Assembly: GCF_004924335.1 (NCBI RefSeq)
Contig: NZ_CP024633.1
Span: 4,526,001 to 4,590,000 of the forward strand
Source of the DNA: Mycobacteroides salmoniphilum
GTDB lineage: Bacteria > Actinomycetota > Actinomycetes > Mycobacteriales > Mycobacteriaceae
Direction: 5' to 3'
DNA: 64,000 nt
Shown: piece by piece, positions 16,608 to 24,633 of the stretch
How positions within the stretch are numbered: position 1 is the stretch's first letter
Layout: each line of letters opens with the position of its first letter
Position numbers and translations under genes: made by a program
Notes under the pieces: model-generated
The model's input: only the letters and a program-made list of their open reading frames with translations
Databases searched by the model: none
What the model was told of the DNA's origin: nothing

Positions 16608-17499
16608 CGGGCGCGACCGGCGACAGCGAGCCCTGGAGAGTGTGGCGCCCGAGCAGTGGTGTCAGGAAAGCCGTGACGGCCGTTTCTGTTTCAGCCGCGT
16701 GGGTGATCAGGGGCCAGTGACCGGCCGTATCCAAGATGACCAGTTGCGCGGAGGGGAACGCCTGCAGCTGCTGATGGGCATGCTTTACGGGCAGGAAGTG
16801 ATCGCGCGCTCCCCAGATCACCAGAGCGGGAATGTCATGCTGGCGCAACAGGTATGCGAGGGGCTCGCCGAACTCCCCCAAGTGATGTGAGGCACGGTAC
16901 AAACGGATCACCGCATCCCTTGTGTCCGAATCGAAATCGCGTGCCATATGAGCCAGGAACTCGGCGGGCAGCCGAGTGGGCGCGGGCTTGAGAGCGTAAC
17001 CGTATTGAATGACCAGTTTGAACGCCGCAGTCGTGGTCAGGCGCATGACCAGCTCACCGAGCCGCCGGGTGAGCCAGAGCCGAGCCGGCCAGTGCCAGCG
17101 ATGCCCTGAGACGGCGCCGGTGTTCATCAGAGTGATCGATGCGACCTGGTTCAGGTGGGCGGCAGCCCAGGTCAAGCCCCACAGTCCACCGAAATCGTGT
17201 AGCACCAGGTGGACGTTGGTGATGCCCAGCTCGGCCAGTACGCCATCTAGATGTATTGCATGCCCGACCGCATTCTGCGGAAAACCGCTGGGTTTGTCCG
17301 CCTGCCCGAACCCCGGCATGTCCAGGGCCACAGCCCGCGCGTGATCGCCGACCGCCCCGAGCAGTCCGCGGAAGTCGTGCGATGAACCCGGATTTCCGTG
17401 AATGAACACCACTGCCGTATCGCCACGATCTGGACCGGCGAGCAGCAGCGGAGACCGCACTCCATCGATGGTCACGTGGCTTGTTCGCAGATCTGCCAT
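16594..17499 (-). CDS. Alpha/beta hydrolase of the epoxide hydrolase/haloalkane dehalogenase type
   Basis: A 301-residue alpha/beta hydrolase. The oxyanion motif HGNPGSS is at about residues 34-40. The nucleophile elbow is HDFGG, so the nucleophile is Asp rather than Ser, as in epoxide hydrolases and haloalkane dehalogenases. A late Asp (WGARDHFLPV) and His (DTAGHWP) complete the triad. It probably hydrolyses an epoxide or halide through an ester intermediate. It is divergent from a TetR, and a perfect palindrome lies between them. The start at ATG 17499 is supported by AGGAGAG upstream. Confidence 0.85.
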   Translation of the reverse strand: MADLRTSHVTIDGVRSPLLLAGPDRGDTAVVFIHGNPGSSHDFRGLLGAVGDHARAVALDMPGFGQADKPSGFPQNAVGHAIHLDGVLAELGITNVHLVLHDFGGLWGLTWAAAHLNQVASITLMNTGAVSGHRWHWPARLWLTRRLGELVMRLTTTAAFKLVIQYGYALKPAPTRLPAEFLAHMARDFDSDTRDAVIRLYRASHHLGEFGEPLAYLLRQHDIPALVIWGARDHFLPVKHAHQQLQAFPSAQLVILDTAGHWPLITHAAETETAVTAFLTPLLGRHTLQGSLSPVAPVTTR

Positions 17500-17565
17500 G
17501 TCTCTCCTCGCGCTGTTGTGACGGGCCGAGCACTCCAGCCGGTGCTCAATTTCGGTAATCTAACA

Positions 17566-17581
17566 TATGGTAGATACCATA
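17566..17581. promoter_or_regulatory. Operator candidate between hydrolase and TetR
   Basis: TATGGTA (17566-17572) and TACCATA (17575-17581) are perfect arms around GA, in the 138-base divergent spacer. It is a probable TetR site controlling both genes. Confidence 0.6.
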
Positions 17582-17637
17582 ATCTATACACTGGCAGGGC
17601 TCCGTGCTCATGGCGGAGCAGAAAGGATGGTTGGCCG

Positions 17638-18240
17638 GTGGCCGTCGCGAAGGCTCCGCAGAAGGTAAGTAGAGGCAAGACCAAGCAGCGGATGCTGTAC
17701 GCGGCTGTTGAGCTGATGGCCGAGAGAAGCGCGGCCGGAGTCACCGTCGATGAGGTGATTGCCCGAAGCGGCGCCCCGCGTGGTTCGGTCTACTACTACT
17801 TCCCCGACGGGCGCGCACAACTGATCAGCGAGGCACTCGAGCTGGCCGGCCAGATCACCGCCGCAACGATCACCGAGGCTTTTACGGTCGGCCCCGCCGG
17901 CGGGATCGACCACTACGTCAATTTCTGGATAGAGATACTGCACGACAAAGACTTTGGGGCCAGCTGCCCAATCGCCTCAGCGGCAATCGGGGGCGGCGAG
18001 ATCGACGGCAGTCTGATTCCACAGGCCGACACCATCTTTCAGTCGTGGCAGGAGCTCATCATGTCGGGTCTCGCCGATATGGGATTTCCACAGAAGCGCG
18101 CGGACGGGCTGGCCACCTTGATTGTCTCGGCAATCGAGGGCGGCCTGATATTGGCCCGCGCCAACCGCGATATCGCGCCGCTCGAGAAGGTGCGCAATGA
18201 GCTCAATCAACTACTACAACAAGCACTCAACGAGCATTAA
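17638..18240 (+). CDS. TetR-family regulator (LmrA/YxaF type)
   Basis: A 200-residue regulator. The helix-turn-helix is VDEVIARSGAPRGSVYYYFP (about residues 33-52). The C-terminal part has GASCPIASAAIGGGE, shared with the TetR at 2460. The start is placed at GTG 17638; no in-frame ATG fits. It is divergent from the epoxide-hydrolase-like gene and probably represses it. Confidence 0.82.
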   Translation: MAVAKAPQKVSRGKTKQRMLYAAVELMAERSAAGVTVDEVIARSGAPRGSVYYYFPDGRAQLISEALELAGQITAATITEAFTVGPAGGIDHYVNFWIEILHDKDFGASCPIASAAIGGGEIDGSLIPQADTIFQSWQELIMSGLADMGFPQKRADGLATLIVSAIEGGLILARANRDIAPLEKVRNELNQLLQQALNEH

Positions 18241-18255
18241 AGGCCGGTAAGCAAG

Positions 18256-19293
18256 TTACTTCACGGGGTTGTGCTTGAAGCTCACCCTGACGATGCCGTG
18301 GTCCCCGGTACCGGTCTGCCGGTGATTCTCGAAATTGAGATGGTCATTGTTGATCAGTAGCCCGTCGAAGAGCCACACCCGTTTACGGCTGTGGTCGTAG
18401 AACTGCTCGCTGACGAGCACATGGTCGAGTGACTCCCGCAGATCTTGGTGCACGTGGGTGTAGTACACGTCGCGTGTGTCCCGGTACTCCTGCAGTGTCT
18501 GCGCCGAGTAGAGCCCAAAGTCGCTGCCACCCTGAGAATCTCCGACGAGATAGCGCGGCTGGCCGGTCAGGATGTTCGCCGTGTTGCTCTCTTTGCCGTC
18601 GTTTATGTCGCCCAGCACGATCACCGGAGTCTCCGTGTCGCGCATGACGCCGTTGAGCAGCACGCGCACGGCCACCGCCTCCGCGGTTCGGCGGATGGTT
18701 GAGATCCCGTCACCCAGCGCCTGCTGATGTGGCCGATACGTCGCCGAGGACTTCTTGTACCAGGCTTCCTTGCTGATCTGCGTGGGTAGCTTGGATTTGA
18801 GGTGCACCACAAAGACTTCCGTGGCCGGTTCGTCGTCACGCAGCTGAACCTGAAAGTTCAGCACCGGCCGGGAAAAGCTCTTGATCGAGACGTCGATGGC
18901 GGGCGCCTGCGGGTCCCCGGGGTCATCCCGGGACTCAAGCCGCACGGCCTTGGGGAAGTCGGTTATCCACGTGGGCTTTCCGGTCAAGAGCCCCTTACGA
19001 ACCAGCGCGGCGCAGGTGATGGATGTTCCTATCGCCGGAGTGGCCAGCACGTCGTAGCCGTCGGCCAGACCCTGTGGGTCTGCCGCTAGAACCGCGTCCA
19101 GTGCGCTCTTGCTCCACACTTCCTGCAGCCCTATCACGTCCGCCCCGATGATCCCCAATTGCCATGCTGCCCATTCGCTCTTGCGCTTGAACTCCTCGGG
19201 AGTCCATGGCTTCGTCGTGGCGTAGAGCGGCGTGTCCGCGTCCTGCAGGTTGTACATGTTGAACGTCGCGACACTGAACGTGGTGCGGGCCAT
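18256..19293 (-). CDS. Endonuclease/exonuclease/phosphatase-family protein
   Basis: A 345-residue member of the EEP superfamily, which hydrolyses phosphodiester or phosphomonoester bonds with a divalent metal. Motifs are ATFNMYNLQD near the start, ADVIGLQEVW (catalytic Glu), VVHLKSKL, VIVLGDINDG (Asp-x-Asn), SLDHVLVS and the final GTGDHGIVRV (Asp-His). No signal peptide is seen. ATG 19293 is used; GTG at 19302 is possible. Whether it cuts nucleic acids, phosphoinositides or sphingomyelin-type lipids cannot be told. Confidence 0.85.
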   Translation of the reverse strand: MARTTFSVATFNMYNLQDADTPLYATTKPWTPEEFKRKSEWAAWQLGIIGADVIGLQEVWSKSALDAVLAADPQGLADGYDVLATPAIGTSITCAALVRKGLLTGKPTWITDFPKAVRLESRDDPGDPQAPAIDVSIKSFSRPVLNFQVQLRDDEPATEVFVVHLKSKLPTQISKEAWYKKSSATYRPHQQALGDGISTIRRTAEAVAVRVLLNGVMRDTETPVIVLGDINDGKESNTANILTGQPRYLVGDSQGGSDFGLYSAQTLQEYRDTRDVYYTHVHQDLRESLDHVLVSEQFYDHSRKRVWLFDGLLINNDHLNFENHRQTGTGDHGIVRVSFKHNPVK

Positions 19294-19448
19294 GACTGCC
19301 ACGGTATTCCGATGATCTCGGCAGGTCTAGATTGTTCACCCGGATGCCACCCACCCGTCATACCGGAACACCCACCGACCGTGAGCGCGCCAGGTGGGGT
19401 TCTCGTGTTGTTTGCTGTCCCGCAATGTTCCGTGGCTAACTTCCAGCC

Positions 19449-20108
19449 ATGGACATGGGTCTGGCGCCCGCGGACGTCATGGATCCGATGTATTGGCTGG
19501 GCGAGGGCGGATTGTTCGGTGGCGCCGTACTGGCTGGGGTCATGGTCATCGTCTTCATCGAGACCGGCCTGCTGTTTCCCTTCCTGCCCGGTGACACCCT
19601 GCTGTTCTCCGCAGGACTAATTGCCGCCCAGCCGAATTCACCTGTCTCGATCCAAGTCTTGGCGCCATGCGCCGCAGTGGCCGCACTGCTGGGCAGCCAA
19701 TGCGGCTATTTCATCGGACGCCGGCTGGGTCCGGCGCTGTTCAAGAAGGAAGATGCCCGCTTTTTCAAACAGCGGTATCTGACCGCCTCCCGCGAGTTCT
19801 TCGACAAACACGGACCCAAGACACTGCTGGTTGCCCAGTTCATCGGTGTGGTCCGCACCTTCACCCCGGTCATCGCGGGCATGTCGGGGATGCGCTATCC
19901 AATGTTCTTGCTGTACAACGCTATCGGTAGCACAGCATGGGGTGTCGGGCTGACGACGGTCGGCTACTTCCTGGGCAACGTTGCCTTCGTCGGCGAGCAC
20001 CTGGACATCATCATCCTGGTGGTCGCCATCTTGTCGACCCTCCCGGCGGCCGCGACCGCCATCAAGCTGTTCCTGGAGAAACGGCGCGCGGTCACCGATA
20101 ACGGCTAG
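19449..20108 (+). CDS. DedA-family (VTT/SNARE-associated) membrane protein
   Basis: A 219-residue integral membrane protein with four to five hydrophobic segments. The DedA signature ETGLLFPFLPGDTLLFSAGL is at about residues 38-57, and a conserved Gly/Arg segment with FIGVVRTFTPVIAGMSGMRY follows. DedA proteins are lipid carriers or transporters that move lipid carriers such as undecaprenyl phosphate or phospholipids across the membrane. The gene stands alone and converges on the CGNR gene, overlapping by 4 bases. Confidence 0.88.
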   Translation: MDMGLAPADVMDPMYWLGEGGLFGGAVLAGVMVIVFIETGLLFPFLPGDTLLFSAGLIAAQPNSPVSIQVLAPCAAVAALLGSQCGYFIGRRLGPALFKKEDARFFKQRYLTASREFFDKHGPKTLLVAQFIGVVRTFTPVIAGMSGMRYPMFLLYNAIGSTAWGVGLTTVGYFLGNVAFVGEHLDIIILVVAILSTLPAAATAIKLFLEKRRAVTDNG

Positions 20109-20725
20109 GAGCCCGCCACGGTTTGACGGTCGTAATGCCGCTTCACCCGAGCGCGGTTACCACATTTGGGCGTGCACCATTCCCGGCGCGGGTGCTCCTT
20201 GACGAAGTAGAGCACGCAGTGTGACGCCAGGCAGGCACGCAGCTGGTGGCGTTCCGGGCCACCGAATAAGTCGACGGCCTGACGAGCGATCAACCCAACG
20301 GTCAACCGTGCCTGCGATCCGCGTGCCGTCGCCGTTCTACTGGGCGCTCCGTCCACCGGCCACACCAACTCCGCCCGGGCACGAGCGAGCGTATTGATCG
20401 TGGCGACGGCCTGGGTATGCGTCATCCCGGACGTCGGTGGTCTCGGATCCTCGGTGACCTCGGCGGCCAGGCACCGTAACGCGTCGCGCAGGGCGCGTAG
20501 GTCACCGGCGACAAACTGCGCATCCTCGAATGAGAAGGCAATCGTGTGGGCACCTGATTCGGCCAGGATCCGATCCGCCATCGCATTGAGCCATGCGTAC
20601 ACCGACTGGTCGCCGTCCAGGGCATCCCGAATATCCCCACGTCCACCACGAACCGTGTTCATCAGTTCCACGGGCAGCGGTTCACCGAGGATGGCGGCGA
20701 TGGTGCCCGACGTGCTCGTTTCCAT
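20105..20725 (-). CDS. CGNR zinc-finger transcriptional regulator
   Basis: A 206-residue protein of the CGNR (ABATE-domain) family. The C-terminal zinc finger is read from RACLASHCVLYFVKE and RREWCTPKCGNRARVKRHYD, giving four cysteines and the CGNR sequence. The N-terminal 150 residues are the putative stress-sensing domain. It is divergent from the small secreted protein at 20861 and from two copies of a TAATGG-TAGC element, so it probably controls itself and that gene. Confidence 0.87.
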   Translation of the reverse strand: METSTSGTIAAILGEPLPVELMNTVRGGRGDIRDALDGDQSVYAWLNAMADRILAESGAHTIAFSFEDAQFVAGDLRALRDALRCLAAEVTEDPRPPTSGMTHTQAVATINTLARARAELVWPVDGAPSRTATARGSQARLTVGLIARQAVDLFGGPERHQLRACLASHCVLYFVKEHPRREWCTPKCGNRARVKRHYDRQTVAGS

Positions 20726-20740
20726 GCCACGACTGTAACC

Positions 20741-20757
20741 CTCCTAATGGATAGCGC
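20741..20757. promoter_or_regulatory. CGNR-regulator site candidate, copy 1
   Basis: CTCCTAATGGATAGCGC at 20741-20757 matches CTGCTAATGGTTAGCAG at 20801-20817, exactly 60 bases later. It lies just upstream of the CGNR gene start. Confidence 0.45.
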
Positions 20758-20798
20758 TACTTGTAACCATGTGGCCTATCTAACAGTGAAGAGGAAAT

Positions 20799-20819
20799 AA
20801 CTGCTAATGGTTAGCAGTT
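20799..20819. promoter_or_regulatory. Perfect inverted repeat, CGNR-regulator site candidate, copy 2
   Basis: AACTGCTAA (20799-20807) and TTAGCAGTT (20811-20819) are perfect 9-bp arms around TGG, 42 bases before the secreted-protein gene. Confidence 0.6.
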
Positions 20820-20860
20820 CCTCTAAACGTTAGGACTTCTCGACGGTGGAAGGAACCGCC

Positions 20861-21175
20861 ATGAACACTCAGATCACTTCATTCACCCGGTCGGCCATCC
20901 GGTCAGCGGTTTCATTCTTGGTGGCAGCCGCAGCGCTCGGAGCGATGGCCGTGGCTTCGTTTGCGTTCAGCGCGCAGGCCTCAGCGTCGGCCGGAGGCGG
21001 GTCATCCGCCGCGGACACCGTGGACCAGCTGCAGGCGCAGGGTTACACGGTCCAACTGAACGGCATCGCCGACGCGCCGCTGTCGCAGTGTGTGGTGACC
21101 GGCGTCGAGGGGCTGCGCGGTGCCACCGCCTTCTCGACCGTGTATGTCGACATCTCTTGCCCAACGCACAACTGA
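20861..21175 (+). CDS. Small secreted protein, paralogue of the one at 38530
   Basis: A 104-residue protein with a long signal peptide (SFLVAAAALGAMAVASFAFS then AQASA). The mature part has DTVDQLQAQGYTVQLNG, SQCVVTGVEG and an ending VYVDISC, with two cysteines that could pair. The 100-residue secreted protein at 38530-38832 has the same plan (D-x-V-x-x-L-x-x-x-G-Y, QC-x-V-x-GV, YV-x-x-x-C). The function is unknown. ATG 20861 follows GGAAGGAA. It is divergent from the CGNR regulator. Confidence 0.78.
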   Translation: MNTQITSFTRSAIRSAVSFLVAAAALGAMAVASFAFSAQASASAGGGSSAADTVDQLQAQGYTVQLNGIADAPLSQCVVTGVEGLRGATAFSTVYVDISCPTHN

Positions 21176-21180
21176 ATAAA

Positions 21181-21245
21181 ACCGAATACGCACACGCGGA
21201 CCCCCCGGTCATATGGCCATGGGAGTCCGCGTTGTCGCATTCGGT
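21181..21245. terminator. Long imperfect hairpin after the secreted-protein gene
   Basis: ACCGAAT and, after a short mismatch, ACGCGGAC on the left pair with GTCCGCGT and ATTCGGT on the right. It begins 5 bases after the stop of the secreted protein gene. It has no clear T-run. Confidence 0.6.
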
Positions 21246-21395
21246 TGTCTTACTCTATCGAACAGGCCAGTCCCCCTGATTATTCCGCGGCGAGCTGACT
21301 GACTTATCACAGGCCATCGAGGATGGCGACGGATAGCGCTCACGTTATTAGAAGCATCGCAAGTAGATCTTCAAAAGCATTGGAGCGCAGACACA

Positions 21396-21680
21396 ATGAC
21401 CGCCATCACCGCCACCTCGAAGGCCATTTCCACTAACGCAAGCCGCGTTGTCGCCGCGGCGGGCATCGGTCTCGCGATCCTGGTGCCAAGTTTCGCGGCC
21501 ATCGAATTGACGGCCTCTCCCACCTCCGCCGTCGTCGCCGGGGCCGGCAATAACGGCTCGGGGGGCAACAACAGGGATCACGCTCGGCTGGGCACCGGCC
21601 AGTACACGATGAACAACTCTGGCCCGCAGATGCGCTACACCCCGCCCGCCAGCGGTCAGTTCATCGGCGGTATCAACTAG
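21396..21680 (+). CDS. Small secreted Gly/Asn-rich protein
   Basis: A 94-residue protein with an uncleaved or cleaved signal (VVAAAGIGLAILVPSFAAIE, residues about 19-38) and a Gly/Asn-rich, low-complexity mature part (AGNNGSGGNNRDHARLG). I do not recognise it. The antisense frame is open over the same stretch but lacks a signal, a ribosome site or a terminator, whereas this gene is followed by a strong hairpin 15 bases after the stop. GGATAGCGCT at 21331, also found before the CGNR gene, lies upstream. Confidence 0.6.
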   Translation: MTAITATSKAISTNASRVVAAAGIGLAILVPSFAAIELTASPTSAVVAGAGNNGSGGNNRDHARLGTGQYTMNNSGPQMRYTPPASGQFIGGIN

Positions 21681-21694
21681 CCCGCCAAAGACCA

Positions 21695-21733
21695 AGGGCC
21701 GCTTCCGAATCAGCCTACGGAAGCGGCCCTTTT
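21695..21733 (+). terminator. Strong rho-independent terminator
   Basis: AGGGCCGCTTCCG (21695-21707) pairs perfectly with CGGAAGCGGCCCT (21718-21730) around a 10-base loop, followed by TTT. It ends the secreted-protein gene at 21396-21680. Confidence 0.85.
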
Positions 21734-21769
21734 GGCGTTGAAGGAAAGTCTGCGGAGCCCAACCCGATA

Positions 21770-22249
21770 TCAGCGGACTTCGAAGTATTCGTCGTGGTAG
21801 ACACCCTTGCCCGCCACCCCGTCACCAACGACAACACCGCGAAATACCGCGTGCACCTTGTTCAGCCAGCGGTACTGGTCACTGCCGGTCTCGAAATGTG
21901 CGTGTCCGCGCAAGACCGCTCCGGCCGCGAAGCCCGCTGACATATCGCAGCGGCCATGGCCGTGGATGTAGATCGCCGCGCCGTCAGCGGTCTGCATGGT
22001 TCCTCGATAGTCGGCGGTGCCAGTCCCGTCCGGCCCGATAACGAACCAGTCGGCATTCGCGCCGCCCAGAGTCTGCGCAGAAATCCCCCGCCCCTCCAGC
22101 CTCCCGTCTGGGATTTCGATGACCACGCGCGTACCGGCCGGGGTGGTGGGCATGACCACGTACCTAGCCACGCGCCATACGCCCCGAAAAAGCGGCACCA
22201 GCGCGACTCCTTCGTCAACACCCGGCAGTTTCTCCTCGAACGTCAACAT
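21770..22249 (-). CDS. DUF3237-family protein
   Basis: A 159-residue protein resembling DUF3237 (UPF0311) proteins: VVIEIPDGRLEGRG, DWFVIGPDGTGTADYRGT and a C-terminal WLNKVHAVFRGVVVGDGV are typical. The fold is a beta-barrel of unknown role. ATG 22249 is chosen over GTG 22252 because GGAGG at 22256-22260 is then 6 bases away. It is divergent from a TetR, with two tandem inverted repeats between them. Confidence 0.78.
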   Translation of the reverse strand: MLTFEEKLPGVDEGVALVPLFRGVWRVARYVVMPTTPAGTRVVIEIPDGRLEGRGISAQTLGGANADWFVIGPDGTGTADYRGTMQTADGAAIYIHGHGRCDMSAGFAAGAVLRGHAHFETGSDQYRWLNKVHAVFRGVVVGDGVAGKGVYHDEYFEVR

Positions 22250-22273
22250 CACTGACCTCCATTCGATGCGCCA

Positions 22274-22293
22274 TACCTTGCAAGATCAAGGTA
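22274..22293. promoter_or_regulatory. TetR operator candidate, copy 1
   Basis: TACCTTG-CAAGAT-CAAGGTA: perfect 7-bp arms with a 6-base spacer. It lies between the divergent DUF3237 and TetR genes. Confidence 0.65.
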
Positions 22294-22300
22294 AGCCCTA

Positions 22301-22320
22301 TACTTTGAAGCGTCAAGGTA
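22301..22320. promoter_or_regulatory. TetR operator candidate, copy 2
   Basis: TACTTTG-AAGCGT-CAAGGTA has the same layout as copy 1 with 6 of 7 arm positions paired, 27 bases downstream of it and 11 bases before the TetR start. Tandem sites suggest cooperative repression. Confidence 0.6.
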
Positions 22321-22331
22321 AACTCTGGCGC

Positions 22332-22967
22332 ATGAGCCAGCCTCGAACTCGCCGACGCCCCGACGAGGCGAAGTCGTTGATACTCAATGCCGCCGAGGAG
22401 CTTCTTGTCGAGTCCGGTCCGCACGCCGTCGAGGTACGCGCCGTCGCCACCCGAGTCGGTATGACCGATGCGGGTATCACCCACCACTTCAAGAACCGCG
22501 ACGGTCTACTCGTGGCGCTACTGCATCACGGCGGTACCCGGATCCGCGACACAGTCGAGCACGCCACCCACGACTGGGTCAGTCGCGGCGCACAGGTGTC
22601 TGAGTTGGTGGACTGCATCGCAGATGTCTATGAAGACGGCTACGGGGAGTTGGCCATCGCCCTTCACGCTGCAGGGTGGCGCGATGACGGTGCCGGTCTA
22701 CTCAATCCCGTCGTCGATACCCTGCACGCAGCCCGGAAGCCCACGCATGGTCGCCGACCGCCGCGCGATGACACCCGTCTTGCCGTCGCCGCTCTGCATC
22801 AGGCGCTGGCCACCGAAGCTGCTTACGGAGCGGCATTTCGCCGCAGTGCCGGCATTCTCGAACCAGACGCGAGCCAAGGCCGCCAACAACGACGATGGTG
22901 GGTGCGCACCCTCGTCACCGTTCTGGATATCGACGAGACGCTCTCCATAACGCCCAGTGGCCGCTAG
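22332..22967 (+). CDS. TetR-family regulator
   Basis: A 211-residue regulator. The helix-turn-helix is VRAVATRVGMTDAGITHHFK at about residues 35-54, followed by NRDGLLVALLHHGG. ATG 22332 is the first good start after the operators. It is divergent from the DUF3237 gene and overlaps the convergent SDR gene by 4 bases (CTAG shared by both stops). It likely represses DUF3237 and itself. Confidence 0.85.
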   Translation: MSQPRTRRRPDEAKSLILNAAEELLVESGPHAVEVRAVATRVGMTDAGITHHFKNRDGLLVALLHHGGTRIRDTVEHATHDWVSRGAQVSELVDCIADVYEDGYGELAIALHAAGWRDDGAGLLNPVVDTLHAARKPTHGRRPPRDDTRLAVAALHQALATEAAYGAAFRRSAGILEPDASQGRQQRRWWVRTLVTVLDIDETLSITPSGR

Positions 22968-23752
22968 GGCAGGATTGAATCCACGTACCCGCCGTCGGCA
23001 CGAACCGCGGCGCCCGTTGTCGCGGAAGCGAACGGGGAGCTGAGGTACACGACCAAGTTGGCGATCTCCGCCGGTTCGATCAAACGCTGCAGCAGCGACT
23101 GCGGCCGATGCTTCTTCATGAATTCACGCTGCGCCTCATCCCAGGGCAGCGACGTGTCGACAAGCTGATAGACGAAGTCCTCGACGCCCGCGGTGTGCGT
23201 GGGCCCGGCGATGACCGAGTTGACGGTGACACCAGAGCCTGCTGCATCCTTCGCGAACCCACGCGTGACCCCCAACAACGCGGTCTTGGAGACCCCGTAG
23301 TGGATCATCTCCTGCGGAATGACAATCGCCGAGTCACTGGCGATCTGAATGATGCGGCCCCATCCGGCGTCGATCATCCCCGGCAAGTACGCCCGGATAA
23401 GACGCACCGCGGACAGTACGTTCACCTCGAAGTAATTCCGCCACTGTTCGTCGGTGATCTCACGTGCCGGTATCGCACCGAAGATGCCCAAGTTGTTGAC
23501 CAGGATGTCCACCTCGGGGAGCTGCTCGCGGAGCAGCTGCACTCCCTCGGCAGTGGAAACGTCCGCGGCGACTCCGATGACACTGCCGTTCTGAAGCCCA
23601 ATCTCGGCAATGGCCGCATCGACGCGGTCCTGCGAGCGACCATTCACCACAGCCCGCGCACCACTGGCGGCCAGCTGCCGAACGATTTCCAGTCCAATAC
23701 CCTGCGTGGATCCCGTGACTAAGGCGGTCTTACCAGTCAGATCGATGTTCAC
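22964..23752 (-). CDS. Short-chain dehydrogenase/reductase
   Basis: A 262-residue classical SDR: cofactor motif TGSTQGIG (residues 14-21), NNLGIFG, catalytic Ser in QIASDSA, and Tyr/Lys in YGVSK. The C-terminal RADGGYVDSI is typical. The substrate is unknown. It stands alone on the minus strand behind the TetR gene, and its promoter faces the spacer next to the DUF1326 gene end. Confidence 0.88.
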   Translation of the reverse strand: MNIDLTGKTALVTGSTQGIGLEIVRQLAASGARAVVNGRSQDRVDAAIAEIGLQNGSVIGVAADVSTAEGVQLLREQLPEVDILVNNLGIFGAIPAREITDEQWRNYFEVNVLSAVRLIRAYLPGMIDAGWGRIIQIASDSAIVIPQEMIHYGVSKTALLGVTRGFAKDAAGSGVTVNSVIAGPTHTAGVEDFVYQLVDTSLPWDEAQREFMKKHRPQSLLQRLIEPAEIANLVVYLSSPFASATTGAAVRADGGYVDSILP

Positions 23753-23843
23753 GTGTCTATTGAAGTCCTACCGCACCCGAGTTCATTCCCGGCGGGCTGT
23801 GGTGGCCGCGCAGAGCCTGTTCCCCGCGCGGCCACCGATCCGC

Positions 23844-24557
23844 TCAGTCCGAGCAGCAGCATCCACCCTGCTGGGCCGACACCAACTCCTCTGACACAAC
23901 CTCTACCTTGCCGTCAGGACGCCAATCGAACGGGAAGTGCTTGCTCGACTCTCCGCGATGCTCGTGTGACCATTCGAACCCGACGGAGTGGTCCTTCTTG
24001 ACCACACCCCAGGTCGCAACCTGACCCGGACCCACTTCAGCTCCGGGTGCGTTCGTCGTGGTGACTCGCCGACTGGGGTCGGCCGTAGGGCCGGTCAGGG
24101 CCTCGACACGGAGATCCACCTTGCCGGGGATCTCGGCACCCCAACTCGCGAGATCGTCGGCCTTGTCGAAGTTGATCGGGACGTACTCGATACCGCGCAG
24201 TTCTTCGATGAGACTTGCGAACTCCGCGGGCCAGCCGCCCTCTTTACCCGTAAAGATTCGCTCGAGCGCGATGCGCTGACGGGCGTCCGCGGACTCATCG
24301 ATGTAGAACATCAGCTTCATCGTCGCGTCCGGGTCACCTATCCACATGTTCCCCCTGAACTCGCCCTGAGCAATCACCCCCAGATTGCTCAAGTCAACAT
24401 CGCCCCAATGGCCTTCGTTGACATGCCACACCAAGGTGAAAAGGCAGTCCCCGTGTGTGGGTTCCTGCGCGAAGCTGCACGGGCAGGGCAGCTTGCAGCT
24501 GCACACGTCGAACCAATCGCCCTTGAGATTCCAGTCGTAGGTATCCGTCGCCGACAT
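23844..24557 (-). CDS. DUF1326 protein, cysteine-rich, probably metal-responsive
   Basis: A 237-residue DUF1326 protein. The N-terminal DVCSCKLPCPCSF carries four cysteines and a second cluster GGCCCSD ends the protein, both likely metal ligands. ATG 24557 is preferred since AGAAAGGA lies 9 bases upstream; the ATG at 24566 would sit directly on it. The promoter contains a CsoR-like G-tract palindrome at 24576-24590 and a second at 24634-24648, so copper (or a similar metal) control is likely. In many genomes DUF1326 genes lie beside a DUF2182 membrane protein; none is present here. Confidence 0.8.
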   Translation of the reverse strand: MSATDTYDWNLKGDWFDVCSCKLPCPCSFAQEPTHGDCLFTLVWHVNEGHWGDVDLSNLGVIAQGEFRGNMWIGDPDATMKLMFYIDESADARQRIALERIFTGKEGGWPAEFASLIEELRGIEYVPINFDKADDLASWGAEIPGKVDLRVEALTGPTADPSRRVTTTNAPGAEVGPGQVATWGVVKKDHSVGFEWSHEHRGESSKHFPFDWRPDGKVEVVSEELVSAQQGGCCCSD

Positions 24558-24575
24558 TTCGTCCATTCCTTTCTA

Positions 24576-24590
24576 TACCCCATGGGGGTA
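24576..24590. promoter_or_regulatory. CsoR-like G-tract operator, copy 1
   Basis: TACCCCATGGGGGTA is a near-perfect dyad of the C-tract/G-tract type recognised by CsoR-family copper sensors. It lies 18 bases before the DUF1326 start. Confidence 0.55.
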
Positions 24591-24633
24591 TCTGACAACC
24601 TGAACGTAGCAGTGGTCACCAGGCCTTGGCAAG

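Noticed and set aside
21348..21695. Minus-strand frame opposite the Gly/Asn-rich secreted protein
   Set aside because: No signal peptide or ribosome site, and the strong terminator with T-run fits the plus-strand gene.
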